Source of the DNA: Fusarium oxysporum f. sp. lycopersici 4287
Taxonomy: Eukaryota > Ascomycota > Sordariomycetes > Hypocreales > Nectriaceae
DNA: 64,000 nucleotides
Assembly (NCBI RefSeq): GCF_000149955.1
Contig: NC_030994.1
Location: forward strand, 124,001 to 188,000
Direction: 5' to 3'
This document shows, piece by piece, positions 32,238 through 42,897 of the stretch (positions are counted from its first letter, which is position 1; each line of letters starts with the position of its first letter). The notes under the pieces were generated by a model, which saw only the letters and a program-made list of their open reading frames with translations, was not told where the DNA came from and did not search any database. The position numbers were made by a program, and so were the translations under genes.

Positions 32238-33126
32238 TTAGATAAAGCCTGCAATCACTCCACTAAGACTTACGAGACTCATTGCTCTTCCCAACAAGAA
32301 TGCCAACTCGAGAGTGAAGCTCTTTGGTGCAGCATTATCCATCTTCTGAGATATAAGACTCAACTCTTTATCGGCATCCACTCCGCTTCGAGCTGAGACA
32401 GACCTTTCGGTGTCCTCCATTTTTTGGCGAAGAACCTGATACAAACTGGCAACATCCAATCCTCCTCGCACATTTCTCTTCAATCAGAATAGCGACCGCA
32501 TGGGCTGTGTTATAGGTGACATCTGGAGCAGAACGATAGGGTCCAACTCTGAGTCTGCAGCCACCATGAATAGCGGCAAGCCTTGTGTCTCCTATGTTTA
32601 TCTTGCTTCTCAACATGTTACGAATAAGCTGCTGGCAGTCTGACTGGAACGCGAGATTGTGGTTGGCGTCGCAATTTATCTTGAACGTAGCACGTTTGGC
32701 AAGGTCTTCATCCGGAGCTGCATCCACAATGGCCTTGATGAGATCCGAGTGGTTGTCGTCACTGCTAGTATTCGCGTAGATGGCAACAGCCTCGGTGTAT
32801 TGAACAGGTGCATTAGCCTTGTAGCCAGCTGCGTCTTCCTTGATGATGTCCAAGATGGTGTCATTTGTATCTAGGGTGATGCCGTTCTGGACGCCTCCCA
32901 CTATATGGAATCTTGCCCATATCGCATCACCATATCTCTTGCTCTGGATAGCTTCAACGTATTTGCTAGACCAAGGCTCCACCAATGGCAACATGGACGT
33001 ATTTTGAAGAACATCGTTGATGGGGATATCTAAAAAGAGCTGTTCTGGCAGGTGGGAGGAGTTTGTCAGTGCAACAGCATGCTGTGCACTCAACACAAGA
33101 GTTATAGTCAGAAGTTGAGAAAGCAT
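32238..33126 (-). CDS. Secreted preproprotein with Kex2-like site, apparent C-terminal frameshift
   Basis: From ATG 33126, a signal peptide (MLSQLLTITLVLSAQHAVA) is followed by a pro-region with WSSKYVEAIQSKRYGDAIWAR and GGVQNGITLD. Next comes a dibasic DEDLAKR site and a domain starting ATFKINCDANHNLAFQSDC. The written frame stops at 32368 after 252 codons in an Arg/Cys-rich tail. Near 32479-32490 the other frame takes over with RGGLDVASLYQVLRQKMED and ends in a hydrophobic segment at 32238. That tail looks more like protein, so one extra base is suspected. N-X-S/T sequons are frequent. The family is unknown; the precursor plan is that of a processed secreted protein. A truncated paralogue lies at 34086. 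Confidence 0.6.
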
Positions 33127-34085
33127 CTTTAGGTCCGAATTGAACGACGAGGATTGATTGGCGACTTGGTTAAAACCATGAGCCGGTCCATTCCAGCATA
33201 TTTATACCCTGACTTGAGAGCTCTTGATGAACAGAAAGTGAGACAATTTCCTTCCGGCTTGCTTGTGCCATACGAGAAGTATTCATGGTAGTAAATGCAA
33301 CAATATGCTGTTGGTTGTTAGTTGGTTGTTGTCTCTGCCGCAATCCTTCAGTCAGGATTTGGTTGTTGGTTGTCGAGCAACAACGGTGGCTAAATCCCGC
33401 AGAGAACATAACAGATAATCCTCTGCATGGTAATTGAACACATACACAAACAAGAACAATATTATTACTCGCGGTTTGGTATTGACTATGTTAGAGGGAG
33501 GGGCATATATAATAGCTGCTTTGTTAGGTTCTTATTATAGTCAAATATTAAACATGTTAAGCATGTCTTTATATAGCTTTGGACTTGCATTGTCCGAGAT
33601 GGTTTAATATGGCCGCTTCACTTAATCACATTAACAGGGTCTATACGGGACTTAACATGCCATCTTTGCATTAACGCCGCGAGCATTCTGAGACTCTGTT
33701 GGTCCTTATTATGTGTTGGCTGTTTTAAATTATCTCTGTGGTCTAACCTCGAAAGCCCTTATTACTTGGTCCGATTGGCTGGACTAGGTACGTGCCATCC
33801 TCGAATGCCGGCATATCCGAGCTGTTGTCTTTCTGAGCATGTTCCCTCAAATGATTAGTACTCTTTGACGCTGGCTTTCGTCACTTAGTAAGGGCACTTC
33901 CTCCACACGGAGAGAGCAAGAGGTATTTGAAGCTATGAGTTGTAGTTGGCCCATCGTGTATACAGTGATTTGCCTCCTCAAAAGTTCATACAGATCATCC
34001 TAGTGACGACTCTAGCCTCCAGCCAGGCTTACCCCGCTCACCTCCACCGCCTCATCTTCTCCTCTCTGTTTCCGTCTCTGCACTT
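33127..34085. other. Intergenic region with GTTGGTTGTT-rich promoter
   Basis: The first 300 bases carry repeated TTGGTTGTT text (33309-33372) and an inverted repeat AATCCT-N6-AGGATT near 33344. The remainder shows no gene. Confidence 0.4.
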
Positions 34086-34490
34086 TCAGTCTTGATGCTC
34101 CATCCTATCGGTGTCAAAGATGATCTGGAGGACTTCTGGGTGCCCGTCAGCACTGTTAGTATTTCGGTAGAGCTTTAAAGCCTCTGCAAACAGTTCTGGT
34201 TCATTCGTCTTCGCCTCAAGTGCATCTCCCCTGATTTGATCAAGCACGGTGATGTCGGGATTTGGGCCTTGACCAATGATGACACCGTTTTCAACCCCTC
34301 CCTCTATGCAGTAACGAGCCCAGATGGCATCGCCATAGCGCTGCTCGCGAATTGAATCGATATACGTAGTCTTCCATGGGTCGACAAAGGTTACCATTGT
34401 CTGAGTAAGTACTTCATGAATGGAGATGTCGAGGAATAGCTCCTCAACTGGGTGCATAATGGCAGGATCGTTCAGATCGGAACTGTTTTA
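34086..34490 (-). pseudogene. Truncated paralogue of the 32.2-33.1 kb secreted protein
   Basis: The minus-strand frame 34457-34086 encodes 123 residues parallel to the neighbour's pro-region. EELFLDISIHEVL matches EQLFLDIPINDVL, and RYGDAIWARYCIEGG matches RYGDAIWARFHIVGG. The dibasic site and the Cys domain are missing, because the frame stops at DTDRMEHQD. No signal peptide is joined upstream; an exon may lie beyond an AG at 34490, but no ATG-led hydrophobic segment was found. It is either a pseudogene or a shortened gene with an unseen first exon. Confidence 0.6.
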
Positions 34491-35174
34491 TGTCAGTATG
34501 TTGCAAACCTCTAGTAAAGTTTATAGAGTACGAAGGTATATTGGCCATTTCTGTCATCACTATAGTGCAGCTGTATTGCCAGAAGTGTCGAGAATGTAAT
34601 AAGCTTTCAGTGAGAATTTGAGTGGCAATACACCGCGCGGGGAAGCACAACAACGGATTCGTTACAGTAGAGAAATTGACGAGAAGATTGAGATACAGCA
34701 ATTTGGGGTAGAGACTGCGGCTTTTATCTACTGGAAGATGAGGCAATGGCAATCAGGCAACAGGCTCCAATTGGCGAACTGGTAGATGCATCGTGATTGG
34801 GCGATACCTCTTAGCAAATCAGACCTTGCTTATCGTCTGTCTGCAAGCTTTCTGGGCAGTTATACACGAGAATAACTACATAGAAGATAAATAGAGAATC
34901 TATATAATTATTTCTATATATATACAGATTTAGAGCTACTGAAATGCTATACCATCTACTATATCACGAGGTTAATCATATAGCAGATGTCACTTCTGTT
35001 AGGGGGGGTTTTTCATATTCAATACAGTCGACGTTTAGAAGATAAATGCAAGACAGATAACCGCCACTTAACTTATTTATTATGGTTATAATCTATCGGG
35101 GTTGTGGAATATGGTCTATTGTAGTATAATAATGTTCCTATCTTGAGAGTAGAATACTACAGTCCACTTGCCAA
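34491..35174. other. Intergenic region
   Basis: AT-rich from 34860 to 35130. No gene was seen. Confidence 0.4.
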
Positions 35175-37307
35175 TTACAACGCAATCTGAACTGTCTTTG
35201 ACATGCTAGGAGTACCCTGCGGCGACATCACAAAGAGATAGTAATAGCCAGGCAGAAGGACACCGTTATCCTTGGGTAGCTTGACAGTGTACTGGTTGCC
35301 CTTGACTTGGAAGTCGGTGAGAGGGACACGCCTCTGGTCGCTGTTGACTGAGTGTGTAGCACTTCCCATACGAACAAGAGACATCTTGACCTTACCAGAA
35401 GTGTTGGTGACGCTGAACTTGAGGGTGCTGCCCGCTTTAACAGGCTTCTGGGCAAGGTTCTGGATGATGGGACGCTTAGCAATGGAGCCATCCTTGTTGA
35501 ACAGGTAAGGAGGCTGGAAGATCTCTCCATCGGCATGGTCAGCTGTCTTGTCGCAGCCAGCAGTTGAACCACCAATCTTTGCAACGTAGCAGAGGCCACC
35601 ACCACCGATAAACACCGTGGCATCAGGCAACAGGATAGAGACAGAGTGGTAGTTGCGGGGAACAGCGTGAGGTGCAAGCTGAGTCCACTTGTTGGTGGCA
35701 GGGTTGTAGAGCTCAGGAACCAGGATGCCTTCAGTGTTGGTAAAGACCATCGCCTTTCGTTGGCCTCCAGTCACAAGAACAGTTCCATCAGGAAGAACGA
35801 CAGCATTACCGAAGCCACGAGGGAAGGCCATATCAGCAACACGCTTGACGGAAGCAGGCTTGTAAGGTGCTCCAATGGTGGTGATATGAGCACGCTTGTT
35901 GGCATCGCTTGCGGTGTAGTCCTGGGCACCGCCAGCTGACAGAATCTTACCAGCAACGGCATCATACATGACAAAGATACCGCACATAGCATCAGCGTTA
36001 TCTCTCTTACCAGACTTGACGATTGATCCCTTTTGCTTCGTGCCATACCAATGCTGTTCCTTGCTGGGGCCGGCTTGGAAGACACTGCCATCTTTCCAAC
36101 CAAAGAGCCAAGCGTGGTTATCCTCACGCCAGATACCCTCTCGATCCTTGGTGAGCATGGGCTTGACATCGGCTCCAGGTAACATGGTCCACTTGTTGGC
36201 CTTGGGATCATACACTTCACCATTCTTTCCTTGGCGTGGACCGGAGTAAGCTCCTCCAATGGTGAAAACTCTTCCATCAGACAGGATGGTGGAAGTCTGA
36301 TAGCCACGAGGCATCTTCATGTCAGGTCCTCGGGTGAAAGCGTTGGTCTTGGGGTTGTAGAGTGTCACAGCCTCGGCATCGGAACCGCCCTGAATCAAGA
36401 TGCGTCCATCAGCGAGTTGACTCATTCCAGGGCAGAACATATCATGGTGAGTATCGGCGACCTCTCGCTGTCCGACGGCACCTGAAGGAAGATCGAGAAC
36501 TCCAAACTGGGTACGGCCAGAGGCGCCACCGAAGGCGTCAGCACCCCAAGATGAGAAGAAAAGAAGCTGCTGTGATTGAGGGAATTGAGGAACAACATAG
36601 GCGGCAACGGGAATGACAGGGAGACGGATGAGATCAGACCATTTGCCTTGAGTTGCAGGCTTAGACTCGACTGGGGCGTGAACAACGCTGTATCGCTTGC
36701 TCTGCACCCAAAATAGCGACGCCTTGGGTTCAGTCTCCTTGATGTGGCAGACCTTCTCCTGCTTGTCATAAACGGCTTTCTTGCATGTCTTGATACCGGA
36801 GCAGATATCAGCGCACGCAGCAAGAGAGGCGCAGTTCTTGGTCATTCGAGTAGTCGGGCCGACGTAGTCGCTGTTGTGGCAGACGTTGAAAGTCTTGCCG
36901 CCTTTGGAGCGGTAGTTGTTGGTTGGGTTGGGGCAGCGCGAGATGAAGACTCCCTCGTTGACGTTCTTGACCCGGATAGTGTCGAACTTGGCGTCTGACG
37001 CCCAGTTCATCTTGGCCTCGTTGGCATTGTCCTTGACGTGACAGATGCGATTTCGCTTATCGTATACAGCCTTGACGCATCGGGGGTCCTTGCTGCAGAT
37101 TTCGGCACAGGCATTGGTAGATTTAATGTCCCGGGCGACCTTGAGACTTCCTCCACCGTATCGATAGTCGGTATTGCGGCAAATGGCGTACTCGGTGCCG
37201 GTCTTGGATGTCCATGATGCTTCTTTCGATGGGCACTGCGTTAGAGCAGCAGAAGTGAATGGAGTAATTAGTAGGGCTGCTAGAGCCACGAATGGAAGTT
37301 GAACCAT
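35175..37307 (-). CDS. Secreted AA5_2 copper radical alcohol oxidase with two PAN domains
   Basis: Single exon, 710 aa. After a signal peptide (MVQLPFVALAALLITPFTSA) there are two Cys-rich PAN/apple domains (about residues 25-110 and 120-205). A galactose-oxidase-family beta propeller and C-terminal domain follow. Copper and radical residues are visible: Cys292 in MFCPGM, Tyr336 in RGYQTS, Tyr553/His554 in RNYHSVS and His652 in ATHSVNSD. The Cys-to-Tyr spacing of 44 equals that of galactose oxidase. The stacking Trp of galactose oxidase is Tyr354 here (GGAYSG), as recalled for aryl-alcohol-oxidase-type AA5_2 enzymes. It probably oxidises primary alcohols or galactosides outside the cell, giving H2O2. 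The PAN domains may bind carbohydrate or protein. Confidence 0.9.
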   Translation of the reverse strand: MVQLPFVALAALLITPFTSAALTQCPSKEASWTSKTGTEYAICRNTDYRYGGGSLKVARDIKSTNACAEICSKDPRCVKAVYDKRNRICHVKDNANEAKMNWASDAKFDTIRVKNVNEGVFISRCPNPTNNYRSKGGKTFNVCHNSDYVGPTTRMTKNCASLAACADICSGIKTCKKAVYDKQEKVCHIKETEPKASLFWVQSKRYSVVHAPVESKPATQGKWSDLIRLPVIPVAAYVVPQFPQSQQLLFFSSWGADAFGGASGRTQFGVLDLPSGAVGQREVADTHHDMFCPGMSQLADGRILIQGGSDAEAVTLYNPKTNAFTRGPDMKMPRGYQTSTILSDGRVFTIGGAYSGPRQGKNGEVYDPKANKWTMLPGADVKPMLTKDREGIWREDNHAWLFGWKDGSVFQAGPSKEQHWYGTKQKGSIVKSGKRDNADAMCGIFVMYDAVAGKILSAGGAQDYTASDANKRAHITTIGAPYKPASVKRVADMAFPRGFGNAVVLPDGTVLVTGGQRKAMVFTNTEGILVPELYNPATNKWTQLAPHAVPRNYHSVSILLPDATVFIGGGGLCYVAKIGGSTAGCDKTADHADGEIFQPPYLFNKDGSIAKRPIIQNLAQKPVKAGSTLKFSVTNTSGKVKMSLVRMGSATHSVNSDQRRVPLTDFQVKGNQYTVKLPKDNGVLLPGYYYLFVMSPQGTPSMSKTVQIAL

Positions 37308-38659
37308 ATTGGTTGAGTTAGGATTTGAGATATGATGTCGATATCGAGGGAGCGTTTGTCGTTGTTGTCGGGTCAGCGAAAGATTATTAGTTGGATTGTG
37401 TAATTATTAGATTATCGAGAACCACGAAAAGAAAACGAATGACGATTCAGCAATAAACGAGTGTCTGAATGAAACAAATATCGAAACAGGAAAAACGAAA
37501 GAAAGACTCGGATAGCGAGTGCAGAGAGGAATGGTCCTGTCTGATTCTCGCAAAATAAGGAAGACTAGGCAAAGCTTTTATGTTTCAAGCTTAAAAGGTT
37601 ACCTCAATGAACCATGTAGCCACGATCTCAGCTGTGGCTATGTTTAGACCGAGAAGCCCTGGCTGTATGGACGGAATTCTCGTTCCCTGCCCGGTCGATT
37701 CTCCCCTTTCTGGTGGAGCTACCGGTACCTGACACTAACCTAAGCAAAACTAAGCCAAACCAGGCTCTCGGACCCACGCCAAGGCAGTGCCAAGCAGTTT
37801 GTGGATGAAATACGAGGCCTGGAATACTACATAAGCGGTTATGTCCGTGTGTTCAGGGTCCTACGCGCTGAGAGAAAAAGGGATGATGCCATTATTGCTG
37901 GACCAGCTATAGCCTTAAGACTGAGATTAGTTCCCGCTGAGGTTGCTCTGTGCGTGGCTATGGTGCAGCTTAATCGACAGATATTGTTAAACATCCTGGA
38001 CACCAAGATGATATCATTCGAGTATTATTGACAAAGTGACTGATAAGTACCATTGCTTCGCGCCATGTTTCAATAGACAGACATACATCTCCAGCCAACT
38101 ATGATCAGCGTAAAGCAGTAACCAGTATCGTTTTGGAGTTTATTGCGCACTTCGTTGATCTGTTTTATATAAACAGGCACATAAAGATGGCTGATATTAA
38201 ACAAAAGGTGCTGACAAGGCATGACCTAGTCACAAGGATGGGTCATATTGGAAATTTTTTTTGGTTACTTATCTTTATTTAATAACGACTAATAAGTAAG
38301 TTAAGAAATACACGTTTTTAAACTAAGTCTAATTAAGATATCAAATCGAGAGAAGTGCTTATTTAAATTAAACTTTTTATTCGTCCTGAGAATTATGATA
38401 ATAAAAGCCTATTTTATCTTTAGTCTGTTATATGCTAAAATCTGAATTTTCTCCTCTGTTTAAACTTTAGGGTAATGGTCGGGTTAAGAGTTAGCCGATT
38501 TTATCTTAACCCGGCTTGCGCAGGTCCAAATCTTCCGGGCCGCGGAGAATTTTCGCCGAATGCCGAGGCCGACCATCGGAACTTTTATTCTGGGCCAGCC
38601 GAGCCCGTTTCCACTGTCACTACTCCCATCACTCAACCCAAGTTCCCTGCACTCACATC
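37308..38659. other. Intergenic region
   Basis: This is the divergent promoter of the oxidase and thioesterase genes. 38240-38470 is AT-rich. A short plus frame at 37801-38031 has no domain and is not called. Confidence 0.4.
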
Positions 38660-39677
38660 ATGTCTCTGCGGTTTCTCAAGCGGCCAATTAAGCTTGCATC
38701 GCGGCATGCAATTTCTCAGCTTCGTTCGAAATCTGGCCTGGCGCAATCGAACAATGATCTCACTTCGTTTCCCTCTCGGTGGTTCGCTGATCTACAGGCC
38801 CAGCTAAAAGAATTCACCAGCGATCACTATCCAGCCAGCTGCGTTCAAGAAGCCAAGAGACAATTGGTGTCAAATGAAGAGAACTGGTTGCAACTCTTGG
38901 CAGGACAGCAGGGGTTCCTTACTGATAAGAAATGGCGAGGTCTCGATAACCACCAGCTCCTTTGGGGTGACATGGTAAGCGGCTCCTTATCACTGATAGG
39001 TGCATGATTTCTGACATTTCTCGTTGCGTAGGATAGCATGGTAAGTGGACCCCCTTTTGTTCCTTTCTAGGATGAAATCTAATATTCTTAGGGTAAGAGA
39101 CTACACCTTGTAACGCTTTCGAGATCTAATCTTTCTGTGCATAGGTCATGTTAATAACGTAATGTACAACCGCTATGTCGAGACTGGGCGGGTGCATTTC
39201 ATCCGACAGCATAGTGAAGATGCAGCAGAGGACGAAAAGTCTCAATGGGACGACTTGCCAACACCACGTAGCCTCGGCCTTATTCTCAGAAGTATCACCA
39301 CAGAATACAAATTTGTATGACTCCCTTGATAGCTTCGGAGACAGGAAGACTGACCGGCCGCTGTGCTGTAGCCTCTTGAGTTTCCAGACCACATCACTGT
39401 ATTATATAAACTGCTTGAAGCTCCAACTAATGAGTCAACATCACTCAAGATGGAAGCATGGATCTTATCGGAACAATACCGCCGCTTGGCAGCACGATGC
39501 ATCGACGACACTGTTATCTATGACTACACTACAGCCAAGAAGACGGTTCTGAAGCCGTTCATGGTAGACAAGTTTCAGCAAACATTTAGTATGCAACAGG
39601 CAAACCAGAGGAAGTATACGGATCAGGCAAAAAGAGCAATCCAGGCTGCCGAGGAGCTTCAGATAAAGTACAAATAG
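38660..39677 (+). CDS. Hot-dog-fold acyl-CoA thioesterase-like protein with two microexons
   Basis: Predicted 266-aa 4-hydroxybenzoyl-CoA-thioesterase-type protein, possibly mitochondrial given the basic start MSLRFLKRPIKLASRHAIS. Exons are 38660-38974, 39032-39040 (9 nt), 39092 (1 nt), 39145-39314 and 39372-39677. The introns are 57, 51, 52 and 57 nt with canonical ends. Only this set restores the family motif WGDM-DSM-GHVNNVMYNRYVE, where DSM comes from the 9-nt exon and the single G completes the Gly codon. The later intron rejoins EYKF to PLEFPDHITV. Family members hydrolyse acyl-CoA or acyl-ACP thioesters. The Asp of GDMDSMGHVN is the usual catalytic position. The upstream ATG at 38660 was chosen because earlier frame has no domain. 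Confidence 0.8.
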
Positions 39678-40258
39678 TTATGCGGCTCTTGCCGAGATTT
39701 TATAGACACTTAGTATATGCAATAACAGACCCGTGAAGCAAGGAACTTTCTATATTTAATTTATAAACTAGAAGGGAGACTCGAGATTCCCGCTTCAAGC
39801 ACAAGACTGCTTCTCAAGTCGAGCTGATGAAATGCACCGCCTGTAAGAGTGACTTATCCGAGGATTTCTTGGCGTACTCTGAGGGTGCATAGTATTATGC
39901 CAGAGCCTCCTGTATTTTGTAATAGTTTTATTATTATACCTCTCCTTACCTATGCTCTAGTTATTAGTATTATATAGTTTATAGTAAAGTGTAATAGTAC
40001 TGGCATGCTATTGGCCATACTGAAAGAGATCAGGAATGGCTTAGGGCAGCTCCGAAGATCTGCATAAAGCTTGCTCCTACAGACGGGCCGGAAGGCCTCC
40101 TTACCCATGACTATTAATGCCTAGGGACAAATCTCGTTATGTGAACTCACAGGATGATTATATGTTTATAAGATTTTCCTGAAATCATTCTATTGATTGG
40201 TAACAAGACTTGTTCCTCTGCCGCCAACTTATACGCTCCGCCTTATCAGTCGAACTCC
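39678..40258. other. Convergent 3' spacer
   Basis: AT-rich with no gene visible. Confidence 0.4.
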
Positions 40259-41043
40259 TTAGTTCAGGCCCTTCTTATCCTTAACTTGTTGCGCCAAGCG
40301 GTTTAAATCCGCTGGCCACAGCGGGTCCTTTTCAATTCCATGAACAACCTGGTCAATCAGAGCAATAGCCAGATCATCTAAAACCACGGCCTCAGTGGCG
40401 CCAATACCTAAACCTCGAGATATAGCTGTCAGGGCAGTAGCCAGCATACCACCCTGGGCAGGGACAGATCCGGGTTTAGCTATCACCGCTTCTACCGCGC
40501 CATCGCTGGTATCCGCAAACGTGATAACTTGGTTTTCTGCTGTGCCCTAGGATCCACGCACATTAGTAAGCAAAACAACCAGTTCGAACATGAAGCCCGG
40601 TAGTTATATTAAGCATATCTTACCCGTATCCGTCTAAACTCAGGAGCAAACCACATATTCTTGTTGACATCCCGCGAAACTGCCACCGCGCTGAGATACG
40701 CTACTCGAAACGGTCGTGCAAGGCCGGAGGAGCGCATGGCTTCAAGGCCGACCATAGTATAATCCTGACAAACCTTGCGCACCTCTTCAGGGTCCATTCG
40801 AAATGCGTGAGAAGGCGTCACGCCCACTGTCCAGATACATGCACCTGCGCCGGCAAAAGCTTCCTTTGCCGCGGGTGAGTATGTACCATAGTCCGGGACA
40901 ATGATGTTTTGGAGTTTCGCGGCGGTTTGCTCGAGAGATCGGCGGGTAACAGCGACAACGCTGGTGATGTCTGAGCGTGTAAGGGCTTGACGAAGGATCC
41001 CAGCGCCGATGTAGCCTGTAGCGCCAACTACAATAAGTTTCAT
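40259..41043 (-). CDS. Rossmann-fold NAD(P)-binding protein (NmrA/atypical SDR type)
   Basis: Exons on the minus strand 41043-40624 and 40546-40259, with a 77-nt intron, give 235 aa. The N terminus MKLIVVGATGYIGAGILRQAL is a textbook dinucleotide-binding strand-turn-helix (GxTGxIG). Further marks are VVAVTRR after the second strand, VAYLSAVAVSRD in the position of the SDR catalytic strand, and a helical C terminus ending VKDKKGLN. The usual YxxxK is not obvious, so it fits atypical short-chain dehydrogenases or NmrA-like redox sensors better than a classical reductase. Substrate unknown. It lies head to head with no partner; the neighbour across 414 bases is convergent. Confidence 0.75.
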
Positions 41044-41457
41044 GATGACAATTAACAGAAATCCTTTGGATGCATAAGATTTTGGATGAAATTTGATCTG
41101 GTTCTGGACTGAATAGGTTTATTGAGTTGATGGTTCTTGGTTGTTGGGTTGAAATCAGTTGCTGACATGTATAATTCCAACTGTCAATCTCGTCCGCAAG
41201 TCAGCTGACTTATGCATCGCATAATATACCAAGCATCCATGTCTTACTGGGCAACGAATGACCTTAAGAAAAGATTCAGCCAATCGCGGCCGATTCCGTG
41301 TGCTCCCCCGCCTTATCAGATTCGCGCTGACAACGCACCTGATGCATCCTCCCATCATCTCTCCCTGGTAGTTTCGAGCTCCTACGTCGCGACCACAGTA
41401 CTAATCAGAATTTTCTTGGCCTTTACAAGTATCTCTATTCAGTATTTAAATATCTTT
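41044..41457. other. Promoter of the Rossmann-fold gene
   Basis: A GTTCTTGGTTGTTGGGTTG run lies at 41131-41150. No gene was seen. Confidence 0.4.
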
Positions 41458-42897
41458 TTACAAGTTCCCTCCCCACAAGATCTTCGAGAAACACACCAAA
41501 CGAAGAATATCCTCATCGAGCAAAACAGCCTGACGAACATCGCATGGCAGGATCTTATTATGTTCGCAATTACTAGCCACATCATTAGCCAACTCAAATA
41601 CCTCAGTGAATATATAGCCCAACACCCGACAGATTCCTTTCACAGCATCGTCTCTAAAGACCCTGGGCTTATCCTGGCTGCGAGACTCGAGGAACTCTCG
41701 AAGACGAACGCTCACGTGAGACATGTCAAAGTCTAGAATCGGGCTTTGGTCCGGCTGAGTGAAGTGGCGATACGAGGCAACGTCTAGGCTGATAGGTCTA
41801 CTATTCTTCTCATAATCAGGGAATAATGCCTTGGCCATTTCTGCAACATTCTCACCTCCAAGATGAGGAAGGACGAAATGTTCGAGATAACTGAGGGCCA
41901 TCTCGTTCACGAGATCTAATAGTGGCTGCTTCCATGGATCGATGAACCCATGGATAGTTGGTTCCGCGCCATTACGGGAGGCATATTCTTCGCGATAGCT
42001 TCGCAAAGGTTCAATATCTTGTTCTCTCAGAATATAGTCGCTTGGATCGTATGGGCCAAGCTGCTCAGACGCTGGCGGCGGGGAAACATATTGACAGGAG
42101 ACCATGTCTTGGACCTTCTCCATTCCCGAGAAGTCAACTCCTTCACGCAGTTCGCGCTCAAACCTCTCCTGCGGCGTCATGTGTTCTCGCAGTGTTCCTG
42201 GAATGCCCAAGAAACTTGTCCTTGTGAACTCTGTGTATACGGAGAAGAACAGGAATGATCTTGCTGCGGTGTGCGTATCATTGAATCCAAAGCGGCCAAA
42301 CATGTATTCTCCATGGGGGATATACAACCAGATTCCATGCTCTGCACTGTCTCGCCGGCTTGGTCGTTGGCCCTGCCATCGCTGGACCATTTCTTGCACT
42401 ACAGAGCGATCAACAAGACCAAGAGAGTTGGAGTTTGCCAGCATATCATCATCGCCCTCTTCCTGGCCTTCACCAATCTCATCAAAGCACCGTTTATCGT
42501 AGTAGCTCCAGTCATAACGATTAATCACAAAGACTCCAGCCTGAGAAGTGGCGTCGTTATTCATCGTGCTTCCATGATCTGGTTCATAAGGTGAGCCAGA
42601 TATGCGGAGAATCTTATCGACTTCCTGCCTGGGATCGATATCTGCGTGAGCCACGAACCATGCTACTGTATCACTTGTCTCAGAAACAACAAGTTTGAAG
42701 ACATTCCAGATCCCTTTTTGTGCGGCGACGTTGTAGTTGATGCTGTGAGCTTTAACTGTGCCACTTGGTTGCGGCGGAGCAACGGGGAGGCCTTGAGAGG
42801 GAGCAGAGGAACCGAACCAAATGTTGTGCAAGGAGCCGAAACAGAGCTGACCCGAGACGACGGAGAGAGTCGAGTGTATTGTAGGAGAGTCCGCCAT
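41458..42897 (-). CDS. Unknown protein with C-terminal histone-fold-like (H2A-type) segment
   Basis: Single exon, 479 aa, soluble, with no signal peptide. The N-terminal ~370 residues have no domain I recognise; they include an acidic EIGEGQEEGDDD loop and aromatic patches such as HGEYMFGRFGFNDTHTAARSF. From about residue 405 the sequence reads like a histone fold: two helices (VKGICRVLGYIFTEVFELAN) joined by NKILPCDVRQAVLLDEDILR. The latter parallels the H2A helix-3 region (IIPRHLQLAIRNDEELN). Similar tails occur in some fungal hypothetical proteins. A role in DNA- or chromatin-associated assembly is possible but not shown. It is divergent from a Zn2Cys6 gene across 673 bases. Confidence 0.7.
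   Translation of the reverse strand: MADSPTIHSTLSVVSGQLCFGSLHNIWFGSSAPSQGLPVAPPQPSGTVKAHSINYNVAAQKGIWNVFKLVVSETSDTVAWFVAHADIDPRQEVDKILRISGSPYEPDHGSTMNNDATSQAGVFVINRYDWSYYDKRCFDEIGEGQEEGDDDMLANSNSLGLVDRSVVQEMVQRWQGQRPSRRDSAEHGIWLYIPHGEYMFGRFGFNDTHTAARSFLFFSVYTEFTRTSFLGIPGTLREHMTPQERFERELREGVDFSGMEKVQDMVSCQYVSPPPASEQLGPYDPSDYILREQDIEPLRSYREEYASRNGAEPTIHGFIDPWKQPLLDLVNEMALSYLEHFVLPHLGGENVAEMAKALFPDYEKNSRPISLDVASYRHFTQPDQSPILDFDMSHVSVRLREFLESRSQDKPRVFRDDAVKGICRVLGYIFTEVFELANDVASNCEHNKILPCDVRQAVLLDEDILRLVCFSKILWGGNL

Noticed and set aside
37801..38031. 76-codon plus-strand frame
   Set aside because: Starts without a clear ATG context, and no motif or neighbour supports it.
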